Assembly (NCBI RefSeq): GCF_037975245.1
Contig: NC_092573.1
Span: forward strand, 1,358,001 to 1,422,000
Direction: 5' to 3'
DNA length: 64,000 nucleotides
Source of the DNA: Apostichopus japonicus
Taxonomy: Eukaryota > Echinodermata > Holothuroidea > Aspidochirotida > Stichopodidae
Below, one piece after another: positions 34,201 through 47,468 of this stretch. How positions within the stretch are numbered: position 1 is the stretch's first letter; every line of letters starts with the position of its first letter. The notes below the pieces were generated by a model, which saw only the letters and a program-made list of their open reading frames with translations, was not told the DNA's origin and did not search any database. The translations under genes were made by a program, and so were the position numbers.

Positions 34201-37200
34201 ACACTAACACTAAAACATTCAAAATATTTGTTTACGTATCATGTTTGAGATGCAATTTCAAAATGTTTTGACAAGTTTCTTAAGTAATGACATATTTATC
34301 AACTTATAACAACTTACAGAATAGCAGATAGTTTTTCTGTCAACCTTTATTAGTGATTCAAGGAAAGTTGATCTAGAACTGAAAAGAGCTTTGAAATATG
34401 ACAGATGATGTTTCCTAGTTATCAGTGGTTATTTGAGTATTCACATGCTTTAAAATGACATGTTGTCTGTGATGATATTGAATAGTCAACGTTGTCTTAT
34501 TGTCATGGTATGCCATGGGGGGTCAAGGTTTGCATTATATTATTAATGCAGGTTTTCTTACAAGTTACTAGGATTCTACATTTCAGAGTAATTTACAACT
34601 TGTGTCATCCTTTTCGTATTCAGTAATTTTGTGCCAGCTGTGGATAACCTAAACTTATTTGTTTTTTGTTATTTATTATTTAATAGTCATGGAGAAGGCA
34701 GCCAACTCAGATGCAGTCAGGGCCCATCAGAAGCAGAGCCGGAAAGATAAAGCTACTGAGATGAGGGCCCTGATACTGGGAAGCAAAGCTAGGAGTGTGG
34801 AGGTAGGGTGGCCTCATTTTATTATGTAAATTATAAATAACTATGCAAATTTATAGAGTACTCATGAGGGAAGACATTATTATTTATGATAAGAGACAAA
34901 CTTTTGACACAAATTTTCAATGCAAAATTATTCCCTGCCAAAGAGATGATTTTAATCCACTTTGGCAAAACATGCTTTGTGACATTTATTCATACAGAGA
35001 TCCACTTTGCCCATGGTGAAAGGTGTTAATCTCTGTTTCCCTTTATTTCTCACAGGTTATGACCTACCCAGGCTTCAAACCCACCGAACTAACAGAACTT
35101 CCACATGGCCTTGAAGCTCCTCAGTTATTAGACAGAGTAACACGGGCTCAGGAATTCAATGTAAGCTACATATAGTTTATCTTTTATGTTTCAAAAACTA
35201 ATATCTTATATCCTCAAATGGAGAGATTTACCATTTTAAAGCTAAACATGTTAAGTTCATCCATCAAAACAATCTTTTCAGAATTTCTAGAATAACTTTA
35301 TAGATACAAAAGAAGATAACAGACTTTTGAAGTTTTGTAAGAATGGTGAGAAAGTGTTCATGTTTTGAGTGTGACTTTCTGCAAAAATTTGTTTTTCTTT
35401 GATCCCAATCAGACTGGTTTCAGTAAGTTTTGGAGGAAACTTTTCCAGTCAGAAGCTTCAGTTGCAGTCATGCAAGATATTTTCTGGTGGTTCTTTCTGG
35501 ATAAGTATGAGGTAAGGCTAGGTCCTGTGAAATGACTGATATAAATGGGGATATCTAACAAGTGGGGAGGGGAGGGGGTGGATGAGGAGCGGGCGGTGGG
35601 CTGAGAGGAATGAAAGATATATTTTCACTGGATGCTACCTCTACGAAATAGTTCAATTCCATCTTCTCTTTCATCTGCAGAGACATCGTACCGAAGAACA
35701 GAGACAAATTTTTAACCGAATTTCAGATAGTTTTGTGGCTCTTTTCACAAGCGTCAATCCAGATATAAAAGACAAGTTTTTTCAGGTATTTTGTTAAATT
35801 TTGGAAATCAGTTTGCTCTACCATTTTCGTTTTATTTTTTCAATCTTCATAATTTCACATGATTCTTTGGATAGATGTTGTTCCTCTCTTCATATTTTGT
35901 AGTAATAGTAATATTCATGTAGCCTAAATGTGTGTGAAATCACTGGAAATGTGAGCCTGCTTAGGTACTAAAATTTTGTCTTAAGAAAGGTGGCAGTGAG
36001 ATATAAAATCTTCCAGATTACAGAAGCTGAAATCATCATCTCCTTGAGTGGGAGGTCAACTTATTTTCTGATCTGGTTTGTGTTTTATCTTGTTTTTCCT
36101 GTAGGTCTATGCCGATTGTTTGGCTCAGACAGTCTTTGCTGCATACTGGGAGGCATTTATTGATTCACACAATCGAATGGATGATCAATTTAAACAAGAG
36201 ATTGTAAGCCTTTGCTCTGAATGGGTGGCTGGTGAGTTAACAGATGGTAGAATATGGTTGATGCAGGAGGTGAGGAGAAAAATGGTGGAATGGGAGAATC
36301 AGAAAGTACTTTAAAACAAGAGATTATCAGCCTCTGTTTGGTGTTGGGTAACTGGTAGGAATAGAGAGGAATAATCATGACAAGAGCATCATAGAATGGG
36401 ATAGGTAGATGGTGGAAGTGGTGTTGGGGAGGAGGGAGGGGGAGGGGGGTGTGTTATGTGGGATTGAGTACTTTACTGTTCAGTACGTCCCTCACTCTGA
36501 ATGCCAGTGACATGCAATGAAAATGGATCAACAATCACAAATATGATAACATTTCAGTGAGTGCTTCAAGCATTCTTGTACTAGTACTGTTATCAAATTT
36601 AACACTAAATTGTTTTTTTTCTTCTTCCCCTCAACTTCAGGGGTGAAATCACAGCCTGAAGCCTACTCACATTGGAATGTAATGAAGTTACAACCTAAGA
36701 GTATGAGCAAAGCCCAAGAAGTAGACCCAAACAAGGTCATCTTGATGAAAGATGGAAAAGTTAATCCTCAGGGTAAGAAGGAACATCCTCTCCTCTGTCG
36801 TCTAATTATGAAAAGCAAATTTCCGAAATTGATAAACATCATAAACCTCTCTCAATGTTTGTCAAATATATCTGTAAATATGACTTGAATAATAAGTTCC
36901 TTTTCTTTGTAGCTGATTTCTCAATCAATTTTGAGTTGGTAGAGAGCAAGGATCTGAATGCTTTGGACTTAGCTGACCATCATCCTCAGGGCAGTCGAAC
37001 AGAAACGGCTCATATCTCTAGAAGTCAAAAATTGAATCCAAATGACAAGGATGTTCCAGGCGTTAAGAAGTTAGCTATCTCTCTGCCATTGACTCCCAGG
37101 GAGGTAGGTGATCTTAAAATGGCTCATTGCTTTTAAACTTTACATACATTTAGGAATCAGTTTAGCATACATGTATCATTTTTACCATATGGGCACATTA

Positions 37201-40200
37201 GGCAAGTTTTAGGGGGGCGTGGAGGGAGGATGGGATGGAAAACTGACAAACCGATAAGCAATGTAAGCATCCTGAAAGTGGCACGGAGACAACTGCCCTC
37301 CTAAACTTTCATCTCTTATACCGTATTACTCTGATACCGGTTCAACTTGGAGAATTTTTATTATTTCCACAACTTGATGCTATTTCAACAACTTATATGC
37401 TATTTCAACAACTTTTATTATTATTTCAACAACTTGATGCTATTTCAACAACTTATGTGCTATTTCAACAACTTTTATGATTATTTCAACAACTTCAACT
37501 CCTTCAACAACTTTATGTTACTTCAACAACTTTTCTTTATACAGCACTGAACTTGTAAATGATTGGTGTTGCTGGTGTTATTGGTGATGGTGGTGTTGTA
37601 ACAACTGGTGTTGTCCTTGGAAGTAGTGTTGATTGTGGTGACATTAATATGTGCTTTCTCTCTTTCATATAATTTTGACAGTCTCACCAAATTGGTCCAG
37701 GTCCTGAGTTTGAAAGGGTCCATTTCAATTTGCAAGGCCGTAGCCCATTGGTTGCCCACTATTTACATATGAAAGGACTCTCCAGCAATGAAATGAGGGG
37801 AAGAAATGTCAGACGAACAGAAGTATCGCGATTACAATATCCTTTTATAATTAATACCTTGCTTTCATATTTTTTTCATTTCTTCACTAATATGTGGTTA
37901 ATTTGTCATACTGAGAGTCTCTGATCTTCGACATCACTAGTCCAGTTCCAAATATAAGGGCTTGATATCTAGTTAATCTGAAGTATTTTTTTTGACATAC
38001 CATAAGTATGCACTTCTGGAGCCTGTCATCTCATTTTGTGAATGCCAAAAGGATCATTTACAATATTCTTTAAGTTGATCAACGTGTGTGTCTCATGATT
38101 GAAGAGAAATTCTCCTGGAACAAGGAGGGAGGGTGAGGGGGAGGAGGGGGAGAGGGTTAATACAAGAAGCACAGTGCCTAGTTAATTCTCTTGTCCCTAT
38201 TGGGGTTTATAATAGCAAACCTCCTCCAACTTGAGGTACTGGAGATATTTCTTTAAGATCGTTTACTTTAATTGTGTAAGCTAGGTGTGTGACATGTGTG
38301 ATATTTCTCCTGGAAGCTCTACTTGATTAAAAGTTAGAAATGTATTGTGCATACCCCCTCACTCAATATTACCTACCCCCCCCACCTCCCTTGTAGGCAA
38401 TGCTGGTTTAAGTTGGTAGTGAACTTAAGTAGTTTGTAGTGAACTTAATCTAGCATGAATGATGTCACCATCATATTTAACTGGTCTGTGTTGTAGAGAC
38501 AGGCACCCTTTAATTGTGGAGAAGTTTGGCAAATGAATTTATTCTTCATATATTTTCCTTGAATATATTAATTTCCACATCACCAGCTCCAACTTACCGT
38601 GAGGTCATCAGAGAAACAAAGAAGTTCTCCAAAGCAGTTCATGATGAATATCACAAGTAAGGCTTTTAACTCCTTTTCGTCCTCTTGTTAGAATGTTATA
38701 TCAGAGGGTCTTTATACTTGATATTAGTGGGGTTTAAAGTGGGAAATACTTTATAGAGGTTGGTGTTACAGCAAAAATCAGAATATCTTTCTACATAGGA
38801 TTATTGTAGTTTAGTACTGTATAGTGTAGGTCTGACTGTAGGGTGTTCAAAAATTGTTGCTTGGTGACCTCAATTTTTAACTTCATCATCTTGGTGACCC
38901 TCCAGTGGTTGAATGTTGTGGCCTGGGAACGACCTTTGAGAAAATTTTATTGTGATGCAAGGTGCTTTATTATTTTATTAGATTATGCAATTTTTGGGGT
39001 AATTACTGTTCAAGATTATTCTACCGTTTTTCCCAAAAAATGGTAGTAATTTCTTTATCATTCTGAGTTTTGTGGCGACCCTCCAAACAAATGGGGCCTC
39101 CATTGGAAAGCAGGGGTGTAGGATACATTATAAGTTAGTGTAATGTGTAGAGTAGTGTAATAGTCCAGGTTTACATGTATGTACAGGGTACGGTATAGTG
39201 TAGTCTAATAGTCCAGGTTTACATGTACGTACAGGGTACGGTATAGTGTAGTCTAATAGTCCAGGTTTACATGTACGTACAGGGTACGGTATAGTGTAGT
39301 CTAATAGTCCAGGTTTACATGTACGTACAGGGTACGGTATAGTGTAGTGTTATAGTCCAGGTTTACATGTACGTACAGGGTACGGTATAGTGTAGTCTAA
39401 CAGTCCAGGTTTACATGTACGTACAGGGTACGGTATAGTGTAGTCTAACAGTCCAGGTTTACATGTACGTACAGGGTACGGTATAGTGTAGTCTAACAGT
39501 CCAGGTTTACATGTACGTACAGGGTACGGTATAGTGTAGTCTAACAGTCCAGGTTTACATGTACGTACAGGGTACGGTATAGTGTAGTCTAACAGTCCAG
39601 GTTTACATGTACGTACAGGGTACGGTATAGTGTAGTCTAATAGTCCAGGTTTACATGTACGTACAGGGTACGGTATAGTGTAGTGTAATAGTCCAGGTTT
39701 ACATGTACGTACAGGGTACGGTATAGTGTAGTCTAATAGTCCAGGTTTACATGTACGTACAGGGTACGGTATAGTGTAGTCTAATAGTCCAGGTTTATAT
39801 GTACGTACAGGGTACGGTATAGTGTAGTCTAATAGTCCAGGTTTACATGTACGTACAGGGTACGGTATAGTGTAGTCTAATAGTCCAGGTTTACATGTAC
39901 GTACAGGGTACGGTATAGTGTAGTCTAATAGTCCAGGTTTACATGTATGTACAGGGTACGGTATAGTGTAGTGTAATAGTCCAGGTTTATATGTATGTAC
40001 AGGGTACGGTATAGTGTAGTGTAATAGTCCAGGTTTACATGTATGTACAGGGTACGGTATAGTGTAGTGTAATAGTCCAGGTTTATATGTATGTACAGGG
40101 TACGGTATAGTGTAGTGTAATAGTCCAGGTTTATATGTATGTACAGGTTGAAGTGTAGTGTAGCATAATTTGTTATGTGACTTTACTAATTTATGCTTTG

Positions 40201-43200
40201 ATCTTAATTTTGCAGGATTAGTGACTTATTGGCCAAGGAATTAGCTGCCATTGAAAGACAGAAAATCCAACAAACCAGAGAAATTGACAACTTAAAGACC
40301 CAGATTCTGCAGCACACTTCAGACATGAAAATAATGAGCGAAAAGATTCTGGACTACAGGGTAAGTTTGCTTGGGTTTTTATGCTTCTGACTCCTGAAAT
40401 AGGACAAGATTTTAAACAAGCAGGATTCATGTAGGACTTAACTGTTGGTTGAAACTTGTTTTTTTTTTTTTTTTAATCCTTTGGATCCAAACAGTTGGAA
40501 CTAGCCTACAGGAATCGTGTAAAACACAACCTTGATTTTAAGAATGTATTATGTTGCTAGACTGAAGCTAACAGAATTAAAAGTTTGTTACATTTGATTA
40601 ACTTAGCAAATTTGAACTGTCTCAGTTGAAAAAAATGCAAGATAATATTTGCTCAGTATTTCAAGTAAAATCAATATTTAGAAAATGTAATTAAATTTAT
40701 AACAAGAGCCCAAGGGCACTGTGGTTCCTTGCTTGGGGTATATGACAATACACATAATATTATCAAGCAAGATTGGGCTCAAATAGTCCAAGTAATTGTG
40801 GTCCTACATGTTCCCATAAAGTAACCAACACTATAGCCAACACTTTTGTGATCACAAAATGTGATCAGATTTTTGATCAAAAGACACTTTTGAGATCTAA
40901 ATATGGCGTCGAAAATATAAGAAATATAAGAGACCTACAAGCGTGTCAACAGATATGATAACATTGGTGACCTCAGATGACATGACCTTTAAGTTTCAAA
41001 ATGTTCCACCACCCCATTCAAAACTTGTCCCAAAATATCAACCATGTCACACCTTGGCATTGAGATTTAATTGCATTAAATGTCAAAAAATTAACTTTGA
41101 ACTTGTATACATCACTTCACACACAAAGGTCACCCGGAGGTCAACCAATTGACATTTTTGATCGGTGAGACCTAAATAGAGCATGACTGTAAAAATTCAA
41201 ACATTTTTTCTTTGCCCATTTTCTCCCCGCCCCAAAATACTACTTTTTTAACATTAGCTGACCTTTGGTGACGTTGGATCACATGACCATTAAGTTTGAA
41301 AATATTCCCCTATACCATTTGCAACTTGTCCAAAAATATCAAGCTTGTCACACCTTGGAACTGGGAGTTATTACACTAAATGTCTGAAAATTAACTTTGA
41401 CCTCATATAACTTCGCACACGAAGGTCACACGGGGGTCAACCCATTGACATTTATGATCAGAAGGTACCTTTAACATCTGAAAATAGCATCGAAACTGTA
41501 AAATTCCACAAAACACGAAAAGGTCACCAGAGGTCAAATTGAGATCAAGGGTCACCCAGATGCGGGTCGACAAATGGATTACATTGAAGCAACTCCCAAC
41601 CCTAACGTACAATTTGTTTTCAAGTTATCGCAAAAATACTAGTTTTTTATCATTAATTGACCTTTGGTGACCTCGGATCACATTACCGTTAAGTTTGAAA
41701 ATATTCCCCTATACCATTTGCAACTTGTCTCAAAATATCAACTGTGTAACACCTTGGTACTGGGAGTTATTACACTAAATGTCTAAAAATTAACTTTGAC
41801 CTCATATAACTTCACACACGAAGGTCACACGGGGGTCAACTTATTGACATTTATGATCAGAAGGTACCTTTAACATCTGAAAATAGCATCGAAACTGTAA
41901 AATTCCACAAAACACGAAAAGGTCACCAGAGGTCAAATTGAGGTCAAGGGTCACCCAGATGTGGGTCGACAAATGGATTACATTGAAGCAACTCCCAACC
42001 CTAACAGACAACTTGTTCTTAAGTTATCGCAAAAATACTAGTTTTTTATCATAAATTGACCTTTGGTGACCTTGTATCACATGACCGTTAAGTTTGAAAA
42101 TATTCCTCTATACCATTTGCAACTACTCCAAAAATATCAACCTTGTCACACCTTGGAACTGGGAGTTATTGCATTAAATGTCTGAAAATTAACTTTGACC
42201 TCATATAACTTCGCACACGAAGGTCACACGGGTGTCAACTAATTGACATTTATGATCAGAAGGTACCTTTGACATCTGAAAATAGCATCGAAACTGTAAA
42301 AATTCACAAAACACGGAAAGGTCACCAGAGGTCAAATTGAGGTCAAGGGTCACCCAGATGCGGGTCGACAATTGGATTACATTGAAGCAACTCCCAACCC
42401 TAACGGACAATTTGTTCTCAAGATATCGCAAAAATACTAGTTTTTCATCATTAATTGACCTTTGTTGACCTCGGATCACATGACTGTTAAGTTTGAAAAT
42501 ATTCCCCTATACCATTTGCAACTTGTCTCAAAATATCAACTGTGTAACACCTAGGCGCTGGGAGTTATTACACTAAATGTCTGAAAATTAACTTTGACCT
42601 CATATAACTTAACATACAAAGGTCACCTTGGGTCAACTTATTGACATTTTTGATTGATGAGACCTAAATTAGAGCATCAAACTATACAAATTCAAACATT
42701 TTTTCTTTGTCCATTTGCTATCCCCAAAATACTAGTTTTTTAACATTAATTGACCTTTGGTGACCTCGTATCACATGACCGTTAAGTTTGAAAATATTCC
42801 CCTATACCATTTGCAACTTGTCCAAAAATATGAACCATGTCACACCTTGGAACTGGGAGTTATTGCATTAAATGTCTGAAAATTAACTTTGACCTCGTAT
42901 AACTTCGCACACAAAGGTCACACGGGTGTCAACTAATTGACATTTTTGATCGGAAGGTACCTTTGAGATCCAAATCTAGCATCAAAACCAAACATTTTCT
43001 TTTTTGCTCGTTTCCTCCCAAAATAAGCACATTTTTTCTAATGTGACCTTTGACCTTTTGACCTTGGTTTCAGATGTAGTTTAATCTCCTGATTCCAAAA
43101 AACAAAACGACAAGTCTGTACAACCATCCTAACTCCGACCGAAAAACTTTGACCCCATATAACTTCTCACATAAAGGTCACACGGGGTCAACCTGATGAC

Positions 43201-44914
43201 AATTATGATCAGAAGGTACCTTTGACATCTGAAAATAGCATCAAAACTGTAAAAATCCCCCAAAACATGTAAAGGTCACCAGAGGTCAAATTGAGGTCAA
43301 GGGTCACCCAGATGCGGGTCAACAATTGGATAACATTGAAGCAACTCCCAACCCTAACAGACATTTTGTTCTCAAGTTATCCCCAAAAAACTAGTTTTTT
43401 ATCATTAATTGACCTTTGGTGACCTCGGATCACATGACTGTTAAGTTTGAAAATGCTCTGCTAACCAGTTCACAACTTGTCCCAAAATATCAATCTTGTC
43501 ACACATTGGCACTGAGAGTTATTGCAGTTTTAATATTTTCGGTTTTTGGACCATAACTGACCTTTGGTGACCTTTGTGGCCACCAGAAACAATAGGGCAC
43601 ACCTTCTCCATATGGCGGATCTATAGTCCAAGTTTGGCCTCAATCCAACATTCCCTTATTGAGATAGAGCGTATCCAAGCAAGTGTCACAGACGCACACA
43701 CACACACACACACACACACCCACACACACTCATACACACACACGCCAACCTGACTGCATAGGTTCCTTTTGCTAAAGCAAGGAACCAAAAACTCCTTACT
43801 TCCATTACCCTGAAGAAGTAATCACTTTATTGTGATACCCTACAGATGAATCAAAGTTATGTGATGACTTGCAATGTTAATGATAATGATGTAATACATT
43901 TTCATCTAATATTCAAAAGGGAAAAGAAGGATTCGTGGCATATCTGAAGCAGGTAAACATCACAAACATGTACATTTTCATTATCTTGTGCACCGACTCA
44001 CCCAGCCTAGAATAACATTATAGTCACAGCACTATAGGTTCGCTGTACCATTCCCAGGTCTGAGCCTTCTCATTTGTCCAAATTTGTTTCTGTTATTGTG
44101 TAATATTTTTAGTAAGTAACTAGTTGTGTACATTATTTCCTCATATCATCAGAACTTGTTCACTTTCCACCAGATGCACTCGTTTTACCACTCAAGTAAT
44201 ATATATATTTCTATTTTATACCGTGTTGTACTGATTTTCAGTGAGGTGGGACTCATATTTGTACCCAAACCAGTGTACCAGCTGTACTTGTACTCAGTTT
44301 TGCAATGGCTTTGTACTCTACATGGTAGATTACATGTCTTTTCACTCTACCTTGCACTTTATACTAATTTTGGAAACATTAATATCAACACTGAGACAGC
44401 ATACTGAAAGTGAACATTCTAAACTTTATTCACCTTTCTTATCACATACTAACAAACAATGTACATTCACTACACTGTCAATTGGAACTGCACCCAATTC
44501 AATTTCAAAGATGAGGTCTGTCACTGGTGACAATGCAGACACATCATCTTTTGAATGCAAATAATTTGTAATTTGGTAAATAATGTTATTTGAACTATAA
44601 AAGTTTAGAAATTGGAAGTGCAATTTTATGTCATGTCTAGAATAATTTGAGACAATACTGGTAGGTAAACCATAGGACTCAAAATTTGGGAAATTTATGA
44701 ATAAAGCATTTTATATCATCTTCATATTTTGCATTTCTGCAAAGCATTTTATAATCTATTTCATTAACAGGATAGAGAGGGTATGAGGCCGAGGCGCAAG
44801 CCGAAGACGAAACATGAAGATAACATTAGTGCAGCTGCTTCTTCCTCTTCGGCATCAGATGATAACGACGAAGAGGTAGATGAGATGACTTCATCTGAAG
44901 ATGATAATTTGTGA
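30189..44914 (+). CDS. FAM227B: FAM227-domain protein (FAM227B-like), complete, 16 coding exons, 603 aa
   Basis: FAM227 proteins are poorly characterised, and I assign no biochemical role. Exons: 30189-30299, 30998-31106, 32000-32140, 32855-32875, 34687-34802, 35056-35160, 35413-35511, 35681-35785, 36105-36231, 36641-36772, 36913-37103, 37682-37836, 38579-38656, 40216-40360, 43920-43952, 44771-44914. The phases close to 603 codons plus stop. The N-terminus has STFEEFLKK and SDWP, like the EEFL...WP motif of the family. The FAM227 domain is at about 200-315: FWRKLFQSE, VMQDIFWWFFLDKYE, EEQRQIFNRISDSFVALF, DCLAQTVFAAYWEAF and SEWVAGVK. Then come NVRRTEVSRLQ and APTYREVI, a coiled coil (exon 14) and an acidic Ser-rich tail. 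The exon at 30178 has 5' UTR before its ATG. The 33-nt exon 15 is the least certain. The FAM227A paralogue is the alternative name; human-style linkage to DMXL2 favours B. Confidence 0.85.
31164..31222. repeat. (AT)n microsatellite followed by a poly-G run
   Basis: About 20 AT dinucleotides run into TTTTTTGG and a run of G. It lies in the FAM227 intron after exon 2 and has no coding role. Confidence 0.95.
37362..37545. repeat. TTTCAACAACTT tandem repeat
   Basis: About ten loosely periodic copies of ATTTCAACAACTT with short variable linkers (ATATGCT, TTATTATT, GATGCT) form the repeat. It sits in the intron just upstream of FAM227 exon 12. The DNA is low complexity and open on both strands, without coding signals. 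Confidence 0.85.
37837..38578 (+). other. U12-type AT-AC intron in the FAM227 gene
   Basis: The intron begins ATATCCTTTT, the textbook U12 AT-AC donor, and ends TTTCCAC. The branch-site-like TTTTCCTTGA (38553-38562) lies about 15 nt before the terminal AC. This is the only junction that restores the frame: TTA CA|A TCA CCA GCT CCA ACT TAC gives LQSPAPTY, in line with the family. No GT donor fits here. Confidence 0.9.
39160..40150 (+). repeat. 48-bp minisatellite, about 20 copies, in a FAM227 intron
   Basis: The unit contains AGTCCAGGTTTACATGTACG, TACAGGGTACGGTATAGTGT and AGTCTAAT (48 bp) and repeats in perfect register from about 39163 to 40150. The palindrome TGTACGTACA is in every central copy. 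The first copy and about six at the right end read TGTATGTACA, and several right-end copies also read TTTATATG and AGTGTAAT. The middle copies are almost identical to one another. There is no spacer diversity, so it is not a CRISPR array. Confidence 0.97.
40698..43795 (+). mobile_element. ~3.1-kb repeat element: array of ~400- and ~295-bp units with inverted termini
   Basis: Seven divergent units can be anchored on GGTGACCTCGGATCACATGA, at about 40968, 41267, 41664, 42065, 42466, 42760 and 43418. Spacings cluster at about 400 and about 295. Each carries TAAGTTTGAAAATATTCC, ACTTTGACCTCATATAACTT and AAGGTCACACGGG. The whole is bounded by GGTTCCTTGCTT (40723-40734) and its reverse complement AAGCAAGGAACC (43775-43786). 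The right end also forms a hairpin, GGTTCCTTTTGCT/AAAGCAAGGAACC. A CA microsatellite lies just inside the right end. There is no intact reading frame. It could be a nonautonomous transposon or Helitron-like element; the class is not settled. Confidence 0.75.
43690..43745. repeat. (CA)n microsatellite
   Basis: An interrupted run of CA dinucleotides just inside the right end of the 3.1-kb repeat element. Confidence 0.9.
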
Positions 44915-44932
44915 GGACTAGGGCACAAGAGG

Positions 44933-45034
44933 AATAAAAATCCTTCTCAAAGAGAACAATTTCCAAGTAATAGTTTTTCACAGGTTTGAACTCCAGAAAT
45001 TATTGGCAGAGACTGAGGATGGTTTTCAAATAAA
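44933..45034 (+). terminator. Candidate polyadenylation signals of the FAM227 gene
   Basis: AATAAA occurs at 44933-44938, only 19 nt after the stop codon, and again at 45029-45034 followed by a run of A. Either could end the transcript. Confidence 0.5.
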
Positions 45035-47468
45035 AAAAAAATTTGTGACCAATTCTGGTGTTAAGTGGCATCTTTGGCAGCATTAATTATTGACAGAAGT
45101 TATGTTAGGATAATACAAGGTGCTTATACAGTGTGTTCACAACATTCCGTCCATGCCAGAGTTATGCCCTCTATACACCAATGATTCAGCATTTATTTTT
45201 GTTTTTGTGGACTTTGTGAAGTTCATATATTTTGCACAAACAAAATATGAACAAATTGATAACTAGGTATATATATTTTCTCACCAAGTTTAGCCTTCGA
45301 GAAAGCTTTTCACACCGTATTTATTGAAACTTGGCCGAAAACTACCAAAATGTTCAGATATTTTGCAAGTCCACCCAGATTGCACATACGATATTAAAAG
45401 AAGCATATTCAGCCAAAATCTGTACGTCGCACAAATTTGGTGTATTTTCTGCTTATGTGATTCTGATGAGGTAGACATTCTACTTTGGACACAATCAACT
45501 GTGCCAACTTTGAACTTTCCAATAATTGAAGAGGAGTTTTACAAGACATAAGCAAAATACAAAAGAAAAACACAAACAATGGCTTCTAATATTATTTTTC
45601 TCAATAGACACTTTATTGATTCAATTTGGTTTTCTTGAAGCAAAACAGGCTCTTGCACATGTTATTAAACATCTTTTGTTTGATGCTCTAGAAAAATCTT
45701 GACTATCTAGCTTTCTACAACATTGATCAATTATTCTTCTTTTTTTTTCTAGTCCACATCTTCAAAAATACTTTTATGAGAACAATCATCCTTGATTATT
45801 TTTTTTGAACGAGTCAACTTCTTTTGCATAAAATTTAAATGCGGTAACAATGTGTAAATTGGCAAATTTCACATTGTCAAAGACAACCCTTCAAAAAATT
45901 GGAAATCTTTAGTTGAGTAAGATCTCAAAGTATGATATTGTGATCTAAATTACATCTTTTTCAAGATGCTGAAAAATGTCTAAACCTGAAAAAAAGATGT
46001 GGATGAGATGAATTTATCCAGTCGCTCAAAAAACAAAACAATTGTGAAGCAACACCAAGATAAACTTTTCTGGAGAATTTTTTGTCTTTTCTGAAAGAAT
46101 ACCACATTGCAGAATGTTTCAATATATTTACTTATCACATTGCTGTTAAAAATAGATAACCACATACGTTATTCATATTATCTGCAACATTTTCTGTACC
46201 CTGCACCTGTAACGTTTGTGCAAAACATAAACGGAAATATTTCATGGCTTACAGAGACGAGCTACATTCATCAAATTTTGATACTAGCAACAGTGTATGT
46301 AACTCGATTCTCATATACAACATATATGGCGCTGCCCTTCATTATCCATCTATTAGTAATTCACCAGATGGGTTAATATAAATAGCAATTTATATTTTTT
46401 TGTATAACTTTTGTATTTAACAGAAATAAATGCTTTCATACAACATTTAGGACCCAAACAGGAGAGATTTCACAGAAAAAAAATTGGGGAAAGATTGTAA
46501 AAATTAATTATAGAATGTTATAATGATCACAAAAACTCAATCAGTTAGTTACACAATATTCAAGACACATATTTTGATTTAAAAAAAATGAATGAGTTTT
46601 TTTCCTTCATAATTTAATGACCTATATACACTTTCACACATAAATAGTACATAACAACATAAATCTCTAAGTATTGTACATATGAGTTTTCATATCACAT
46701 CTTCAACTGGAAAGCAAATCAGGGAATGCATACATTAAAATAATATGACATTATCACCAATGAAATAAATATGATCAACATAAGAATAAAACATTAATAT
46801 AGTCTTTCTGCTATGAAACCAAAGAGAACCATTTATTGATGATGATAACATGAGTAGATGCATCCTTGATTTCAAAATTTGAAATGGTCTCTCTATCTCA
46901 CTATTCTTTGACACCATTAAGCAGCTGTCATCGAGAAAGCACGTCCTTCCTTTGATTTGCTCCTATCTCACTATCTATTTTTTTTGTGCTTAATTTAAGG
47001 CTGTTTGCTATTTATCCACATGATCACCATAGAGATATCCTTCAAGATATCCTTAAAATAAATTAATTAACAATTTAGCTAAAAGACAAAAAAAAAACAA
47101 AGAAATGAGATAATATTGCTTTGGTATTAAACGAAAGGAAACAAATGATTAGTGCCGATGAAGATGGAGTGTGTTTTACGGGAATAATAATGTACTGGGA
47201 TTCTTCTTCTTTTTGCTCCAATAATTTGCAAGGATGAGATGAGGGCAAGGATGGTACAACGTAATGCACATTTGCACTGAATATTTAACTCAATGGAAAT
47301 CTAAAACTTATCCCTACATTGGAAAAGTAGTTATACAAGTAACCATTTACTGGTGATTCATCAGCTGTAGCCAACATCTTATCCATGATTCTCTTTTTCT
47401 TCTTGTTTAGTCATTAAACCTGGTCAGGTAATTCAAAGTATGGGGAGTTTTCTTAGAAGATGCTTCCT
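45035..47468. other. Convergent 3' intergenic region between FAM227 and DMXL
   Basis: No exon or recognised protein similarity was seen on either strand. The region is AT-rich and probably includes the 3' UTR of the minus-strand DMXL gene, which ends at 47469. Short open frames here lack splice context and family resemblance. Confidence 0.5.

Noticed and set aside
39160..40150. Regular 48-bp repeats that might suggest a CRISPR-like array
   Set aside because: The copies are contiguous without unique spacers and the genome is animal, so it is a minisatellite.
40698..43795. Short open frames such as those near 41403-41612 and 42201-42479 (minus) as genes
   Set aside because: They are the same frame recurring in each repeat unit, broken by stops elsewhere, and match no protein I know.
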